A stretch of DNA of 64,000 nucleotides from Kaistella antarctica. GTDB lineage: Bacteria > Bacteroidota > Bacteroidia > Flavobacteriales > Weeksellaceae. The notes under the pieces were generated by a model, which saw only the letters and a program-made list of their open reading frames with translations, did not search any database and was not told the DNA's origin. The position numbers were made by a program, and so were the translations under genes. Every line of letters starts with the position of its first letter. The first letter of the stretch is position 1. This document shows positions 1 to 8,539 of this stretch, piece by piece. The DNA lies in NCBI RefSeq assembly GCF_900109615.1, contig NZ_FOIX01000003.1, positions 496,001-560,000 of the forward strand, written 5' to 3'.

Positions 1-59
1 TTGCTGAAATTTTGAATCCAGCCAGCGATTTTGTTGAAGAAGTGAAACAAACGTGGTAA
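1..59 (+). CDS. C-terminal end of an unidentified protein (partial)
   Basis: An open frame enters from the left edge and ends at a TAA at 57-59, giving about 18 residues that finish in FVEEVKQTW. It is followed four bases later by a strong hairpin, which fits a true gene end. The tail faintly resembles the C-terminus of betaine/quaternary-amine-type ABC transporter ATPases (ILxNPAxxFV), but this is only a guess from a very short fragment. Confidence 0.5.
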   Translation, partial: AEILNPASDFVEEVKQTW

Positions 60-62
60 AAA

Positions 63-93
63 AAACCTTCAAGTTTTAAAATCTTGAAGGTTT
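63..93. terminator. Bidirectional terminator hairpin
   Basis: Perfect 11-bp inverted repeat AAACCTTCAAG / CTTGAAGGTTT around a 9-nt loop. On the minus strand it is followed by a run of eight T residues, so it should end the acyl-CoA dehydrogenase transcript. On the plus strand it sits just after the stop of the partial gene at the window edge. Confidence 0.8.
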
Positions 94-101
94 AAATTTT
101 C

Positions 102-1283
102 TTATCCGAAAGCATTAATTCCTGTAATATCCATGCCGGTAATCAGCAAATGAATATCATGCGTTCCTTCATAAGTAATGACTGATTCGAGATTTGCAGC
201 GTGTCGCATCATCGGGAATTCTCCCATAATGCCCATGCCTCCAAGAATTTGTCTGGATTCTCTGGCAATTTCAATCGCCATCTTGACGTTGTTTCGTTTC
301 GCCATTGAAATCTGAGCTGGAGTTGCTTTATGATCATTTTTTAAATTTCCTAACTGAAGACATAGCAATTGTGCTTTGGTGATTTCCGTTAAAAATTCGG
401 CTAATTTTTTCTGTTGTAATTGAAATGAAGCGATCGGTTTTCCGAACTGTGATCTTTCCTTTGCGTATTGAACCGCGGTACAATAACAATCGATCGCAGC
501 TCCAATTACGCCCCATGAAATTCCATAGCGCGCAGAATTTAAACAAGATAACGGACCTTTCAATCCAGTCACTTTTGGCAATAGATTTTCTTTCGGAACT
601 TTCACGTTATCAAAAACTAATTCACCAGTTTTAGAGGCACGAAGTGACCATTTATTATGAGTTGTTGGAGTGGTAAAACCATCGAAAGCTCTTTCAACAA
701 TTAAACCTTGAACTTTTCCCTCTTCGTTTTTCCCCCATACTACGGCGATGTCGCAAACCGGAGCATTCGTAATCCACATTTTTGCGCCATTCAATAAATA
801 ATGATCGCCTTTGTCGACGAAATAAGTTTCCATAGAGCTAGGATCAGAACCATGATTAGGCTCAGTTAACCCAAAAGCTCCGATTATATTACCACTTGCT
901 AATTGAGGAAGGAATTTCTTCTTTTGCTCTTCAGAACCATATTCATTAATTGGAAACATGACTAAAGAACTCTGTACAGACGCTGCGGAACGAACAGCGG
1001 AATCGCCTCTTTCTAGTTCCTGCATAATGATTCCGTAAGAAATTTGATCCAAGCCAGAACCGCCATATTCTTCAGAAATATAAGGACCGAGCGCGCCGAT
1101 TTTTCCTAGTTCTTTCATTAAGTCAGGGATATCAGTATGATTTTGAGCGGCTTCATCAATTTTCGGCATCACAAAACTCTCTACCCAATCACGAACAGAC
1201 TGGCGTATAAGTAAGTGTTCCTCAGTAAGTAAACTGTCAATTCCGAAATAATCTGGAATAGAGTTCAGTGGATAATATGACAT
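102..1283 (-). CDS. Acyl-CoA dehydrogenase, glutaryl-CoA dehydrogenase type
   Basis: A 393-residue FAD flavoprotein of the acyl-CoA dehydrogenase family, full length. The motif GLTEPNHGSDPSSMET and the C-terminal YEGTHDIHLLITG...ITGINAF match the glutaryl-CoA dehydrogenase subgroup, which oxidises and decarboxylates glutaryl-CoA to crotonyl-CoA in lysine and tryptophan breakdown. The probable catalytic base is Glu372 in the YEGTHDIH motif. The gene stands alone, with the next minus-strand gene upstream starting 621 bp away and a terminator just downstream. The subfamily assignment is by motif recognition. A general short-chain acyl-CoA dehydrogenase is the alternative, although the YEGTHDIH context favours glutaryl-CoA. 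Confidence 0.88.
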   Translation of the reverse strand: MSYYPLNSIPDYFGIDSLLTEEHLLIRQSVRDWVESFVMPKIDEAAQNHTDIPDLMKELGKIGALGPYISEEYGGSGLDQISYGIIMQELERGDSAVRSAASVQSSLVMFPINEYGSEEQKKKFLPQLASGNIIGAFGLTEPNHGSDPSSMETYFVDKGDHYLLNGAKMWITNAPVCDIAVVWGKNEEGKVQGLIVERAFDGFTTPTTHNKWSLRASKTGELVFDNVKVPKENLLPKVTGLKGPLSCLNSARYGISWGVIGAAIDCYCTAVQYAKERSQFGKPIASFQLQQKKLAEFLTEITKAQLLCLQLGNLKNDHKATPAQISMAKRNNVKMAIEIARESRQILGGMGIMGEFPMMRHAANLESVITYEGTHDIHLLITGMDITGINAFG

Positions 1284-1388
1284 ATTTTTTTGTTTGTTCT
1301 AATTTAGGATAATTAAAGATTTTAAGGAAATATTTAGTGAAATTTTATCTCTATCGCTGGTATTCAATTTTATTGATAAAGGACCGAC

Positions 1389-1904
1389 TTACTTTGTTTT
1401 GAATTTTTTTTCAAAATCAGTACAGTCAACTTGGGTTAAGATATGACCTTCGTATTTAAGTTTTGCCGAATTTTCGTACTTAGATTTGATTCCCTCAGTG
1501 GTGTGCTCACCAATTCCCTCGATGATATCTGAACCTTTTCTTAAGAAATAGATTTCACGCTCAGAAGTTGTTCCTTCCGCTTCAAAAGTATACATTAATT
1601 TCAAAGTATCCCCATTTTGACTTCCGACCAAATCTCCAACAGAACTGTCTTTTTCAAAATTTTTGTAGCGCATTTTTCCGATAATAGTTCCTAAGTTATC
1701 TTCTAACGACACAAAAACGGAATCTTTCCCAGTGGCCTGCATATAGCACGTTTGCAAAGAAGAAGATTCAATTGGCTCATTGGTTTCTGGTACCACTATC
1801 ATTGAATCTAAAGAATCATCGCTTGTTACCAAATCCGTTGTTTTTTTCTCACAGCTTATCATGGTCAGCGACATTACAAGTGCAGATAGAATAATCTTTT
1901 TCAT
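1389..1904 (-). CDS. Small predicted lipoprotein, function unknown
   Basis: A 171-residue protein beginning MKKIILSALVMSLTMISC, a short positive and hydrophobic leader ending in a cysteine at position 18 that fits a signal peptidase II lipobox. The next segment is rich in Asp, Ser and Thr, typical of a flexible tether. The rest is a small, probably beta-rich domain with a second cysteine (YMQATG) and a C-terminal CTDFEKKFKTK. It is likely anchored to a periplasm-facing membrane. I do not recognise a family. It lies between the acyl-CoA dehydrogenase and a plus-strand membrane-protein pair and shares no operon with them. Confidence 0.75.
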   Translation of the reverse strand: MKKIILSALVMSLTMISCEKKTTDLVTSDDSLDSMIVVPETNEPIESSSLQTCYMQATGKDSVFVSLEDNLGTIIGKMRYKNFEKDSSVGDLVGSQNGDTLKLMYTFEAEGTTSEREIYFLRKGSDIIEGIGEHTTEGIKSKYENSAKLKYEGHILTQVDCTDFEKKFKTK

Positions 1905-2045
1905 ATTTTATAAAGTTAAATTTTTGATCCTTAAAATTACGATAATTATTTTGGAAGTAATATATTATGTTAAATAAGAAAAGTACTTTAACGCAGTATT
2001 AAATCTAACTACAGAGAATTAATACATTTAATTTTGACGAATACC

Positions 2046-2053
2046 TATTTTTG
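2046..2053 (+). promoter_or_regulatory. Bacteroidota -7 promoter box (TATTTTTG)
   Basis: Matches TAnnTTTG and ends 17 bp before the ATG at 2071. No well-spaced -33 TTG is visible, so this is only a moderate candidate. Confidence 0.35.
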
Positions 2054-2070
2054 TGTAGTTTTAATAAATA

Positions 2071-2361
2071 ATGATTAAAAACAATCCATTTATAACAATT
2101 TTCCTACTTTTCTGCATTCAAGTGATGGTGTTTATTTATGTGGATTATCTTAATCTTTTTTCTGCTGGCGATGAAGATTTACTGATGGTGATTTCATTCT
2201 TCACCATACCCATCATCGCTATTATTTTGAAACTGTCCTTGGTCGGGGAGCCTTACAATAAGACTTTTAAATATTTCACCATCTTTCTCATTATAGCTTC
2301 TATCATTGGTTTTTCAGTCTTTTGGTTTTTAGGGGCCTTAGCAAAAGCCTATCAACATTAA
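2071..2361 (+). CDS. Small integral membrane protein, function unknown
   Basis: A 96-residue, very hydrophobic protein with three likely transmembrane helices at roughly residues 5-27, 35-55 and 66-90, linked by short charged loops (NLFSAGDEDLL, GEPYNKTFK). I recognise no family. It is followed after 6 bp by another membrane-anchored protein on the same strand, so the two are probably co-transcribed and may act together at the inner membrane. Confidence 0.65.
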   Translation: MIKNNPFITIFLLFCIQVMVFIYVDYLNLFSAGDEDLLMVISFFTIPIIAIILKLSLVGEPYNKTFKYFTIFLIIASIIGFSVFWFLGALAKAYQH

Positions 2362-2367
2362 ATCGAT

Positions 2368-3363
2368 ATGAAAAATAAAATTTTAAATATCGTCAACATT
2401 TTGCTGACGGGCATTTTAGCAATACTCATTATGCTTTATTTTATAACGAAAGTTAAGAATAAGGAAAATGAAAAAGTTTCATGGACTGCTGAAATTAGAA
2501 GTTTTTCTGAAAACGCAGCATCTAAGAATACTAACATTATTAAAGTAATCGATGGTATTTTTTATAATAATTTTAATCACTCGACCAGAACCATTGATTC
2601 AGACTCAAGGGATTTGACAAGTTCTGAAAGCCGGGAATCAATTTATTTTCCAACATATGAGGAACTATTACCAGATTCAATAAATTTGAAATATTTCTCT
2701 GTGGATGAAAGAAAATTCTATCATTTACAAACAAAAATTCCGTACGATCTGATCAGAAACGCGGAAAGCAAAGTTGCCAATCTTACCAAATTATCGCTTG
2801 AGATTTTACCAAAAGGAAAAATGGTTTTGAAAATAGATCAGGAAGATTTTCCTTCCATTAAAATTGCTTCTTACCAGGCAAAAGAAACAACAGGAGATCT
2901 GGAACAGTTGATTTATAAAGAAAGTCTGGGCGAAAAATACAAAGATTTTGAAGGACTTGATAGTATTAATGATTTTTCAGATTTGCTTCAAAACAAATAT
3001 CATTGGATTTTGACGACAGATTTAGAAGCCGGCGATCATTTAATGAACGCTAATGCTTATTCATTTGCTGAGCAACAAATTTATGATGTAGAAGAAGAAA
3101 ATTTAAATGTTAATGAAAACATCCCAAAAACATTTCACGTAAGATTTGGAAATACAGACAAATATGGCATTGATTATTATTTTGAGGCAAATGAAATTCT
3201 AGCTGCTTTCCGAAAATTAAATGAAAATAATGGAGCTGAGCCAATACTAATAACATTTAAAATATTTAAAAATAAACCTGCCGAATGTAAACTTTCCAGA
3301 AACGGGCAGATTATCTCCTTAAAAAATACTTTTCCTGAAAATCCCATCAAATATGCAGAGTAG
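2368..3363 (+). CDS. Membrane-anchored protein, function unknown
   Basis: A 331-residue protein with one N-terminal hydrophobic helix (about residues 7-26), then about 300 mostly hydrophilic residues. The anchor has no cleavage-site pattern, so this looks like a single-pass protein facing the periplasm. The soluble part has alternating beta-type segments and a DUF-like middle (PYDLIRNAESKVANLTKL). No catalytic motif stands out. The 6-bp gap to the preceding three-helix gene suggests a two-gene operon. I cannot assign a function. Confidence 0.7.
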   Translation: MKNKILNIVNILLTGILAILIMLYFITKVKNKENEKVSWTAEIRSFSENAASKNTNIIKVIDGIFYNNFNHSTRTIDSDSRDLTSSESRESIYFPTYEELLPDSINLKYFSVDERKFYHLQTKIPYDLIRNAESKVANLTKLSLEILPKGKMVLKIDQEDFPSIKIASYQAKETTGDLEQLIYKESLGEKYKDFEGLDSINDFSDLLQNKYHWILTTDLEAGDHLMNANAYSFAEQQIYDVEEENLNVNENIPKTFHVRFGNTDKYGIDYYFEANEILAAFRKLNENNGAEPILITFKIFKNKPAECKLSRNGQIISLKNTFPENPIKYAE

Positions 3364-3577
3364 AAAATTTAGGATTTTTTTATTCTAAAACCTAAACGTT
3401 GAGAATCGGCTGTACGAATTTAAATTGAATGAGGGTCGGAATACAGTATTGCAAAAATTAAGTGTTTACGATTGATTCCGTTAATCCACAAAATCACAAA
3501 AAGGCCTATAATTTATATTATGTTAAATTGGATTATGTTTTGTGATTCGAGGTAAGACTTTCCCTCTTGCGGCAAAA

Positions 3578-5380
3578 TTACTTTCTAATATACAGTTTTC
3601 GTTGTCTGCATTTCAAATCACCCTCGGTCATCCACGAATCAAACCACTTTTTATGGTTTTGAAGGTTATCCAGATATAAGTGATCTAAGTTGTTTAGTTT
3701 TGTATTTCTCCAATGGAAATGATCTACCAGTCTTAAGGCTTCGATTGCAAATGCAGTCACGATATGTTTGTCAAAAATTTCTAACAGATTATCTCCATTT
3801 TTTTGTTCAGGTCCAAAAGCCAAATTACTGCTGCCACAATACACTACCGGATTTTTCCCTTTGAAATTAACTACAATAAATTTGTGATGAATCGCATAAC
3901 CATCGATTCCGGGAACTGTTCCAAAAGGTTCGGGTAAATTATTTTCGATTCCGCGCGCGGCGACTCTTATTCCTTTTTTAGAATTTGGCTTATAAAGGAA
4001 GATGCCGAAATCACTATCGTTTTTGCCAATCGTATCGGTAATTCCGTAACTGAAAACGTTTTCATTGCTGATCTGCTTTCGCACAGAACTTAAAATGCTG
4101 CCTGCACTGCGATCATTCATAAGGGCAAATAGTAAATCTGTGGTATCGCTCTTTTCAATTTTCTCCCTGATTCTGGTGAAAATTCGCTCTGCATCTTCTT
4201 TTTTATGCGGTGCAAAAGTAACTGTCATTTTTGGCGAACTGGTACTTTTTAAAATCTCATGGTCTACAGCTGCCATTGCACTGCTCTTAAAATTTTTCAT
4301 TTTCTCAGCTCCAAAAGATTCATCAAAAATATCTGAATACAGTTTGGCAACTTTGCTATTTTTAAAAATGATTACATGATTGCTATTGACGTACAAACCA
4401 TTAGTGGAGAAATTCGCAGATCCTGTGAGTACTTTTTGTGCAACGCCATTTTTTAGCTGAATCATTACTTTACAGTGAGCCAAGGCGCTGAAGTGACCTC
4501 TTTTTAATTTTTGAGGATCACCGATTTTTAAATATTCTGTTTCAAAAACACTTTCCCAAGCGTCACTTTCGGAATGCCCTTTCGAATCATCTAAAATCAT
4601 CAACAGCCGATTCTCTTTAGCCAACTGCAGTAATTTTTTACAAATTTCAGGTTCATTTAAATCAAAAGCAAAAACCTTCAGACTTAATTTTTTATCCTGG
4701 ATCGTCTCGTCCAGAAATTCCAGGATTCTATTTCTCGCCTGCCATCCTAACCATTCATGTTGCTCTTCGAAGGTATAAGCAACTTGTTCATATTTTCTTT
4801 TCGTAGTACTCCACCTTTTAGCGGTGTCGGCAATCTGTTTATTATCGAATGTCAGGGAATCATTTTTTTTAGGTCTTACCGCATTATTTTTCCGGCTAAA
4901 TCGGGTCGCATACGCCACCGAAGAAACGAAACCTCTCGTAAATCCTACCGAAGCGCTTTTCTCTTCGAAAGGTTTGACAGGAATTTCAATTTCCACCGAT
5001 AAGTCAGGATCTAGCGGAAGTAGTTTTCCGTCCACAATGTGTCTTGGCGTAATGGTATAGACGTAATCTCCGAATACTGCCTGACGCGTACTGATATCTG
5101 TATTGGGAACGTGAACCCAATTAAATTTCTGTATCGGCGAATACAAAGTAGAATTTTTATCGTTTAAGGGAATTTGATTTTCACTTATAAAATCCGGATT
5201 AAAGGTTAATCTATTGTAAAGAAACTGTCCCACATCGTTCTTCTGTTTGCATCGAAAAAAAATAGTAAAACCAGCCAGGTTGCTAGCCAGTTTGTTCGTC
5301 ACGTCAAAAGCTAAAAGCGTGATTGCATCTCCTTTGTAAGCGCGAACACTCACGCCGTTTTTAGATTTAAAAATTTCCAT
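3578..5380 (-). CDS. Phospholipase D-like domain protein with altered HKD motifs
   Basis: A 600-residue protein with no signal peptide. It contains two PLD half-sites: HCK at 302-304 followed by LTGSANFS, and HHK at 498-500 followed by CGSSNLAFG. The His, Lys, GS and Asn positions of the family are kept. The Asp of the classical HxK(x)4D motif appears to be Leu in the first half and Asn in the second. PLD enzymes cut phosphodiester bonds through a His nucleophile, acting on lipids or nucleic acids. A cytoplasmic, unfused protein of this length is more likely a nuclease-like or uncharacterised PLD member than a lipase. It stands alone, convergent with the membrane-protein pair on its left. Confidence 0.8.
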   Translation of the reverse strand: MEIFKSKNGVSVRAYKGDAITLLAFDVTNKLASNLAGFTIFFRCKQKNDVGQFLYNRLTFNPDFISENQIPLNDKNSTLYSPIQKFNWVHVPNTDISTRQAVFGDYVYTITPRHIVDGKLLPLDPDLSVEIEIPVKPFEEKSASVGFTRGFVSSVAYATRFSRKNNAVRPKKNDSLTFDNKQIADTAKRWSTTKRKYEQVAYTFEEQHEWLGWQARNRILEFLDETIQDKKLSLKVFAFDLNEPEICKKLLQLAKENRLLMILDDSKGHSESDAWESVFETEYLKIGDPQKLKRGHFSALAHCKVMIQLKNGVAQKVLTGSANFSTNGLYVNSNHVIIFKNSKVAKLYSDIFDESFGAEKMKNFKSSAMAAVDHEILKSTSSPKMTVTFAPHKKEDAERIFTRIREKIEKSDTTDLLFALMNDRSAGSILSSVRKQISNENVFSYGITDTIGKNDSDFGIFLYKPNSKKGIRVAARGIENNLPEPFGTVPGIDGYAIHHKFIVVNFKGKNPVVYCGSSNLAFGPEQKNGDNLLEIFDKHIVTAFAIEALRLVDHFHWRNTKLNNLDHLYLDNLQNHKKWFDSWMTEGDLKCRQRKLYIRK

Positions 5381-5482
5381 GGGTAAAGGTTTTTAGGTTT
5401 CACCGATAAAATTAAAATTATTAGGTCGGAAATCAGCTGGTGTTTACACGGTATTTTAAAAATATTTCACTTTAATTTAAAT

Positions 5483-5510
5483 AAAAAAAAGCCTCCCAAT
5501 TTGGAAGACT
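5483..5510 (-). terminator. Terminator of the S9 peptidase gene
   Basis: Read on the minus strand this is AGTCTTCC, a 5-nt loop, GGGAGGCT and a run of T residues. The stem closes with G-U wobbles. It lies 11 bp past the stop codon at 5521. Confidence 0.7.
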
Positions 5511-5520
5511 CTTTTAAATA

Positions 5521-7926
5521 TTACTTGTTTTTTAAACATTTTTCTAAGAACTGATCTTGTTCCCATAACGTGTGCAAAATACTTTCTTTGGCTGCATAAC
5601 CATGAGATTCTTTTGGTAAAAGAACCATTCTCACTGGAGCTCCTAAATTTTTCAAAGCTTGGAAATATCTTTCCGTTTGCAAAGTAAATGTTCCCGGATT
5701 ATTATCTGCTTCACCATGAATTAATAACAATGGTGTTTTCATTTTATCAGCAGTCATAAATGGTGACATTGTGTTATAGATGTCCGGAACATCCCAATAA
5801 TTTCTTTGCTCACTCTGGAAACCAAATGGTGTCAATGTTCTGTTATAGGCGCCGCTTCTTGCAATTCCACACGCATAATCGTTGGAATGGGTCAATAGAT
5901 TCGCTGTCATAAACGCTCCATAAGAGTGTCCACCAACGGCAACTTTCGTTCTGTCGATGTATCCTAATTTATCGACTGCGTCGATAGCCGCTTTGCCATT
6001 GGCTACCAATTGCGTGATAAAAGTGTCATTGGGTTGTGCTTTTCCTTCACCGATAATCGGGAACGCAGCGTCATCTAAAACTGCATAACCTTTGGTCACC
6101 CAATAAATAAATGAACCATAGCTCGGGAACGTAAAATCATTTGGATTCTGGGTGTTTTGTCCCGCTGTATCTTTATTAACAAACTCTCTTGGATAAGCCC
6201 AAATTAGTAAAGGTAATTTTTCTTTATGATTTTTACGATCGTAATTTGCAGGTAAATATAATGTTCCGGTCAGTTCTACTCCATCGCTCCTCTTATAAGT
6301 AATGACTTCTTTGTATACATCTTTAATGCTTTCAAAAGGATTAGCAAAATTGGTTACCGCAGTTGCTTTTCCGTTTTTAATATTTCTTACAAAGTAGTTT
6401 GGATATTGACTTGGCGATTGTTCAACCACCAAAACCTGTCCAGTTTTCGCATCTAAGATATCGACGATACTTTCTTTAGAATTTTTTAATTTAGACGTGT
6501 AAAGTCTATTCTTTTTCATCGATCCTAAATCTAACTCGTCAATGAAAGGAAACTGTCCGTCTTTTGTAAAACCGGCACCTATAAGATGCGCTTTTCCGTT
6601 TTTAATGTCAATTACATTTCTTCCGTATTGATTTTTATTTTCGGCAAAATTCCCAGGATTGCTATACACATCCTGATAATTCCGATCATTAATAATTTTG
6701 GAAGAATTATCTTTTAAATTAATTAAATAGGATTTTGAATTTCTGGTGTCATACCAACTATCAGAAACAATCGCGACATTTCCATTGGACCAATCGATTC
6801 CGCTATATCTTTGTTGAGTCTTAAAGAATGATTTTGGTGCTGCATTAAATGGTGCCTCCCAAACAAACAATTCATCACGATAAGCCACTTTTTTTGCTTG
6901 ATCTCCTCCATCTAAAGCTTCGGCGTAAACCAAAGTTGCCGGCTGATCAGCTCTCCAACTCATGTTTCTTTTTCCCTCTCTCACCGATGAAAAACCTTTT
7001 GGCATAATTTCATTAAGTGGACTTTCGTTAACTGTTTTTACTAAATTTCCATTCTTGTCATAGACCATAGAATTCATTGGAAATCTATTTAAAGGAACAA
7101 TGTATGAATACGGTTTTTCAATTGTCGTTAACATCAAATAATTGCCGTCTGGCGAATAGTTCATTGAGGTGTAGATGGCATCACCCTTGAATTTTTGCTG
7201 ATCTCCATTAACGGAGATTTTGACCAATTCAGATTTTGCTAACGTTTCAAAGTTGGCTTCATCCTGTGGATTCTTAAGCAAATCCTGATAGGTTCTATTT
7301 TGAGAAACCTGGCCGTCTGAGTTAGAAACCGTTGGACCAGTTGGCAGATTTTGTTTCTCATCAATCAAAGCACTTCTGTTAGAAGGAATCTGTTTGATCA
7401 ATAAATTCTGAGAATCGGCCATCCAAACGTAAGGACTTCCTAAGTTGGCATTCAGTGGTTGATTTGAAATCTTTTTTGCGGTATTTGAACCAAGATCCAA
7501 GATCCATAATTCAACTGAATTTTTGGTTGTATTAGTAAAAGCCAGTTTCTTTTCGTCGGGAGAAAATCCAAGATAAGCGATTCTTGCATTTGCAGGTAAG
7601 CCTTTTACCTGAACTTCTGATTTATCTTTTAACTTACGGGTCTTTAAATTATTAACGTAAGTCATCGTACTCGCAATGTTGGTGACGGGATTTACTCGTA
7701 ATCCTGCCAATTTCATTTCATCTTGATTCAGATCATCTAATGATTTATAGGTATCTCGATAAGAGAAAATCATTTGCTCTCTTTTGCTGTCCATAATAAC
7801 CGAAGGCGCTCGTTCGAAATCTGCCAGCTGCATAATCTCAGAGGATGGTTTTTGGTACGTAATGCTTTCTTGAGCACTTGCAAAAACTACGAAAAGTAAT
7901 GCAATAGCAGTCAGTCTTTTTTTCAT
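5521..7926 (-). CDS. Exported S9D-type prolyl oligopeptidase family serine peptidase
   Basis: An 801-residue peptidase. A 19-residue signal peptide (MKKRLTAIALLFVVFASAQ) sends it to the periplasm or beyond. An N-terminal beta-propeller-like region (about 40-540) precedes a C-terminal alpha/beta-hydrolase domain. The nucleophile Ser668 sits in GGHSYGAFM, an acid is likely in HGEADNNPGT, and the His is in ESHGYAAKES. These motifs resemble the glutamyl endopeptidase (S9D) group, which cleaves small peptides, often after Glu. The ATG at 7926 is preferred. An in-frame TTG at 7971 falls inside the promoter's -33 element and would add residues before the signal peptide. It is a single gene with its own promoter and terminator. 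Confidence 0.88.
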   Translation of the reverse strand: MKKRLTAIALLFVVFASAQESITYQKPSSEIMQLADFERAPSVIMDSKREQMIFSYRDTYKSLDDLNQDEMKLAGLRVNPVTNIASTMTYVNNLKTRKLKDKSEVQVKGLPANARIAYLGFSPDEKKLAFTNTTKNSVELWILDLGSNTAKKISNQPLNANLGSPYVWMADSQNLLIKQIPSNRSALIDEKQNLPTGPTVSNSDGQVSQNRTYQDLLKNPQDEANFETLAKSELVKISVNGDQQKFKGDAIYTSMNYSPDGNYLMLTTIEKPYSYIVPLNRFPMNSMVYDKNGNLVKTVNESPLNEIMPKGFSSVREGKRNMSWRADQPATLVYAEALDGGDQAKKVAYRDELFVWEAPFNAAPKSFFKTQQRYSGIDWSNGNVAIVSDSWYDTRNSKSYLINLKDNSSKIINDRNYQDVYSNPGNFAENKNQYGRNVIDIKNGKAHLIGAGFTKDGQFPFIDELDLGSMKKNRLYTSKLKNSKESIVDILDAKTGQVLVVEQSPSQYPNYFVRNIKNGKATAVTNFANPFESIKDVYKEVITYKRSDGVELTGTLYLPANYDRKNHKEKLPLLIWAYPREFVNKDTAGQNTQNPNDFTFPSYGSFIYWVTKGYAVLDDAAFPIIGEGKAQPNDTFITQLVANGKAAIDAVDKLGYIDRTKVAVGGHSYGAFMTANLLTHSNDYACGIARSGAYNRTLTPFGFQSEQRNYWDVPDIYNTMSPFMTADKMKTPLLLIHGEADNNPGTFTLQTERYFQALKNLGAPVRMVLLPKESHGYAAKESILHTLWEQDQFLEKCLKNK

Positions 7927-7940
7927 GTATACTCTTTTTT

Positions 7941-7971
7941 CAAAAGTATCGAAAATTAATGTTTCTAGCAA
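7941..7971 (-). promoter_or_regulatory. Promoter of the S9 peptidase gene
   Basis: On the minus strand a -33 TTG (7971-7969), 20 bp, then the -7 box TACTTTTG (7948-7941). This fits the Bacteroidota housekeeping promoter and ends 14 bp before the chosen ATG. Confidence 0.65.
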
Positions 7972-7986
7972 GTAGGAAATTTAAAT

Positions 7987-8025
7987 AAAAAAACCACCAA
8001 AAACAGCTTGTGTAATTGATGGTTA
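7987..8025 (-). terminator. Possible terminator of the DoxX gene
   Basis: Minus strand: AACCATC, a long loop of about 20 nt, GGTGGTT and then T residues. The stem is 7 bp with one wobble. It sits 18 bp past the DoxX stop. The large loop makes it a weak call. Confidence 0.45.
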
Positions 8026-8042
8026 TTTTAAGTTGATTTTAT

Positions 8043-8474
8043 TTACCAGCGTGATTCTCTTCGTTTCGAAATCATACTGTCTATTGAAAAATTTCTGGGT
8101 CCAAAAGTAAATATCAAAGCAAAAATCGAAAGAAATAAAAGGCTACTCTCTTTCACACTAAATGGATCTCCATAATGAGCGCCGAAGGCTGCGATAAACA
8201 TCACCACCATTAGAACTAAGGCGGCCGCTCGGGTGAATAGGCCAATCATAATTAAAAAGGCACCAATCAATTCTAATAAAATCGCAAGTATCAAAGTGGC
8301 GCCTGCACCCATTCCTAAAAAATCATAGAACTTAATTTCACCACCCGCCATGTATTTTTCTAATTTCGGCAGGCCGTGTAGAATAATCATTGCGATACCG
8401 ACAAAAACTCGCACCAACAACATAATTATATTGTTAACTGTAGGATTGTCTTTGGTTGAAGAAAAGTAATTCAT
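8043..8474 (-). CDS. DoxX family membrane protein
   Basis: A 143-residue protein with four hydrophobic helices (about 18-38, 55-80, 85-105 and 112-130). It has the DoxX-type pattern of an N-terminal helix with RVFVGIAMIILHGLPKLEKY followed by LLELIGAFLIMIGLFTRAAAL. DoxX proteins are small inner-membrane proteins linked in some bacteria to thiosulfate oxidation or redox stress, but most members have no proven function. It is transcribed in the same direction as era, 65 bp downstream of it, so read-through from era is possible. Confidence 0.82.
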   Translation of the reverse strand: MNYFSSTKDNPTVNNIIMLLVRVFVGIAMIILHGLPKLEKYMAGGEIKFYDFLGMGAGATLILAILLELIGAFLIMIGLFTRAAALVLMVVMFIAAFGAHYGDPFSVKESSLLFLSIFALIFTFGPRNFSIDSMISKRRESRW

Positions 8475-8539
8475 TTAAATAAATAGATTAGGGAATTAAC
8501 AAAAACCTCTAAAATACAAAATTTTCATCTTAGCATCGA

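Noticed and set aside
3492-3547. Inverted repeat AATCACAAAA...TTTTGTGATT between two convergent genes
   Set aside because: The loop is 36 nt and no T run follows, so it is a poor terminator. It could be an operator but no regulator is near.
7927-7971. Upstream TTG start of the S9 peptidase gene
   Set aside because: The codon overlaps the -33 element and would add residues before a perfect signal peptide.
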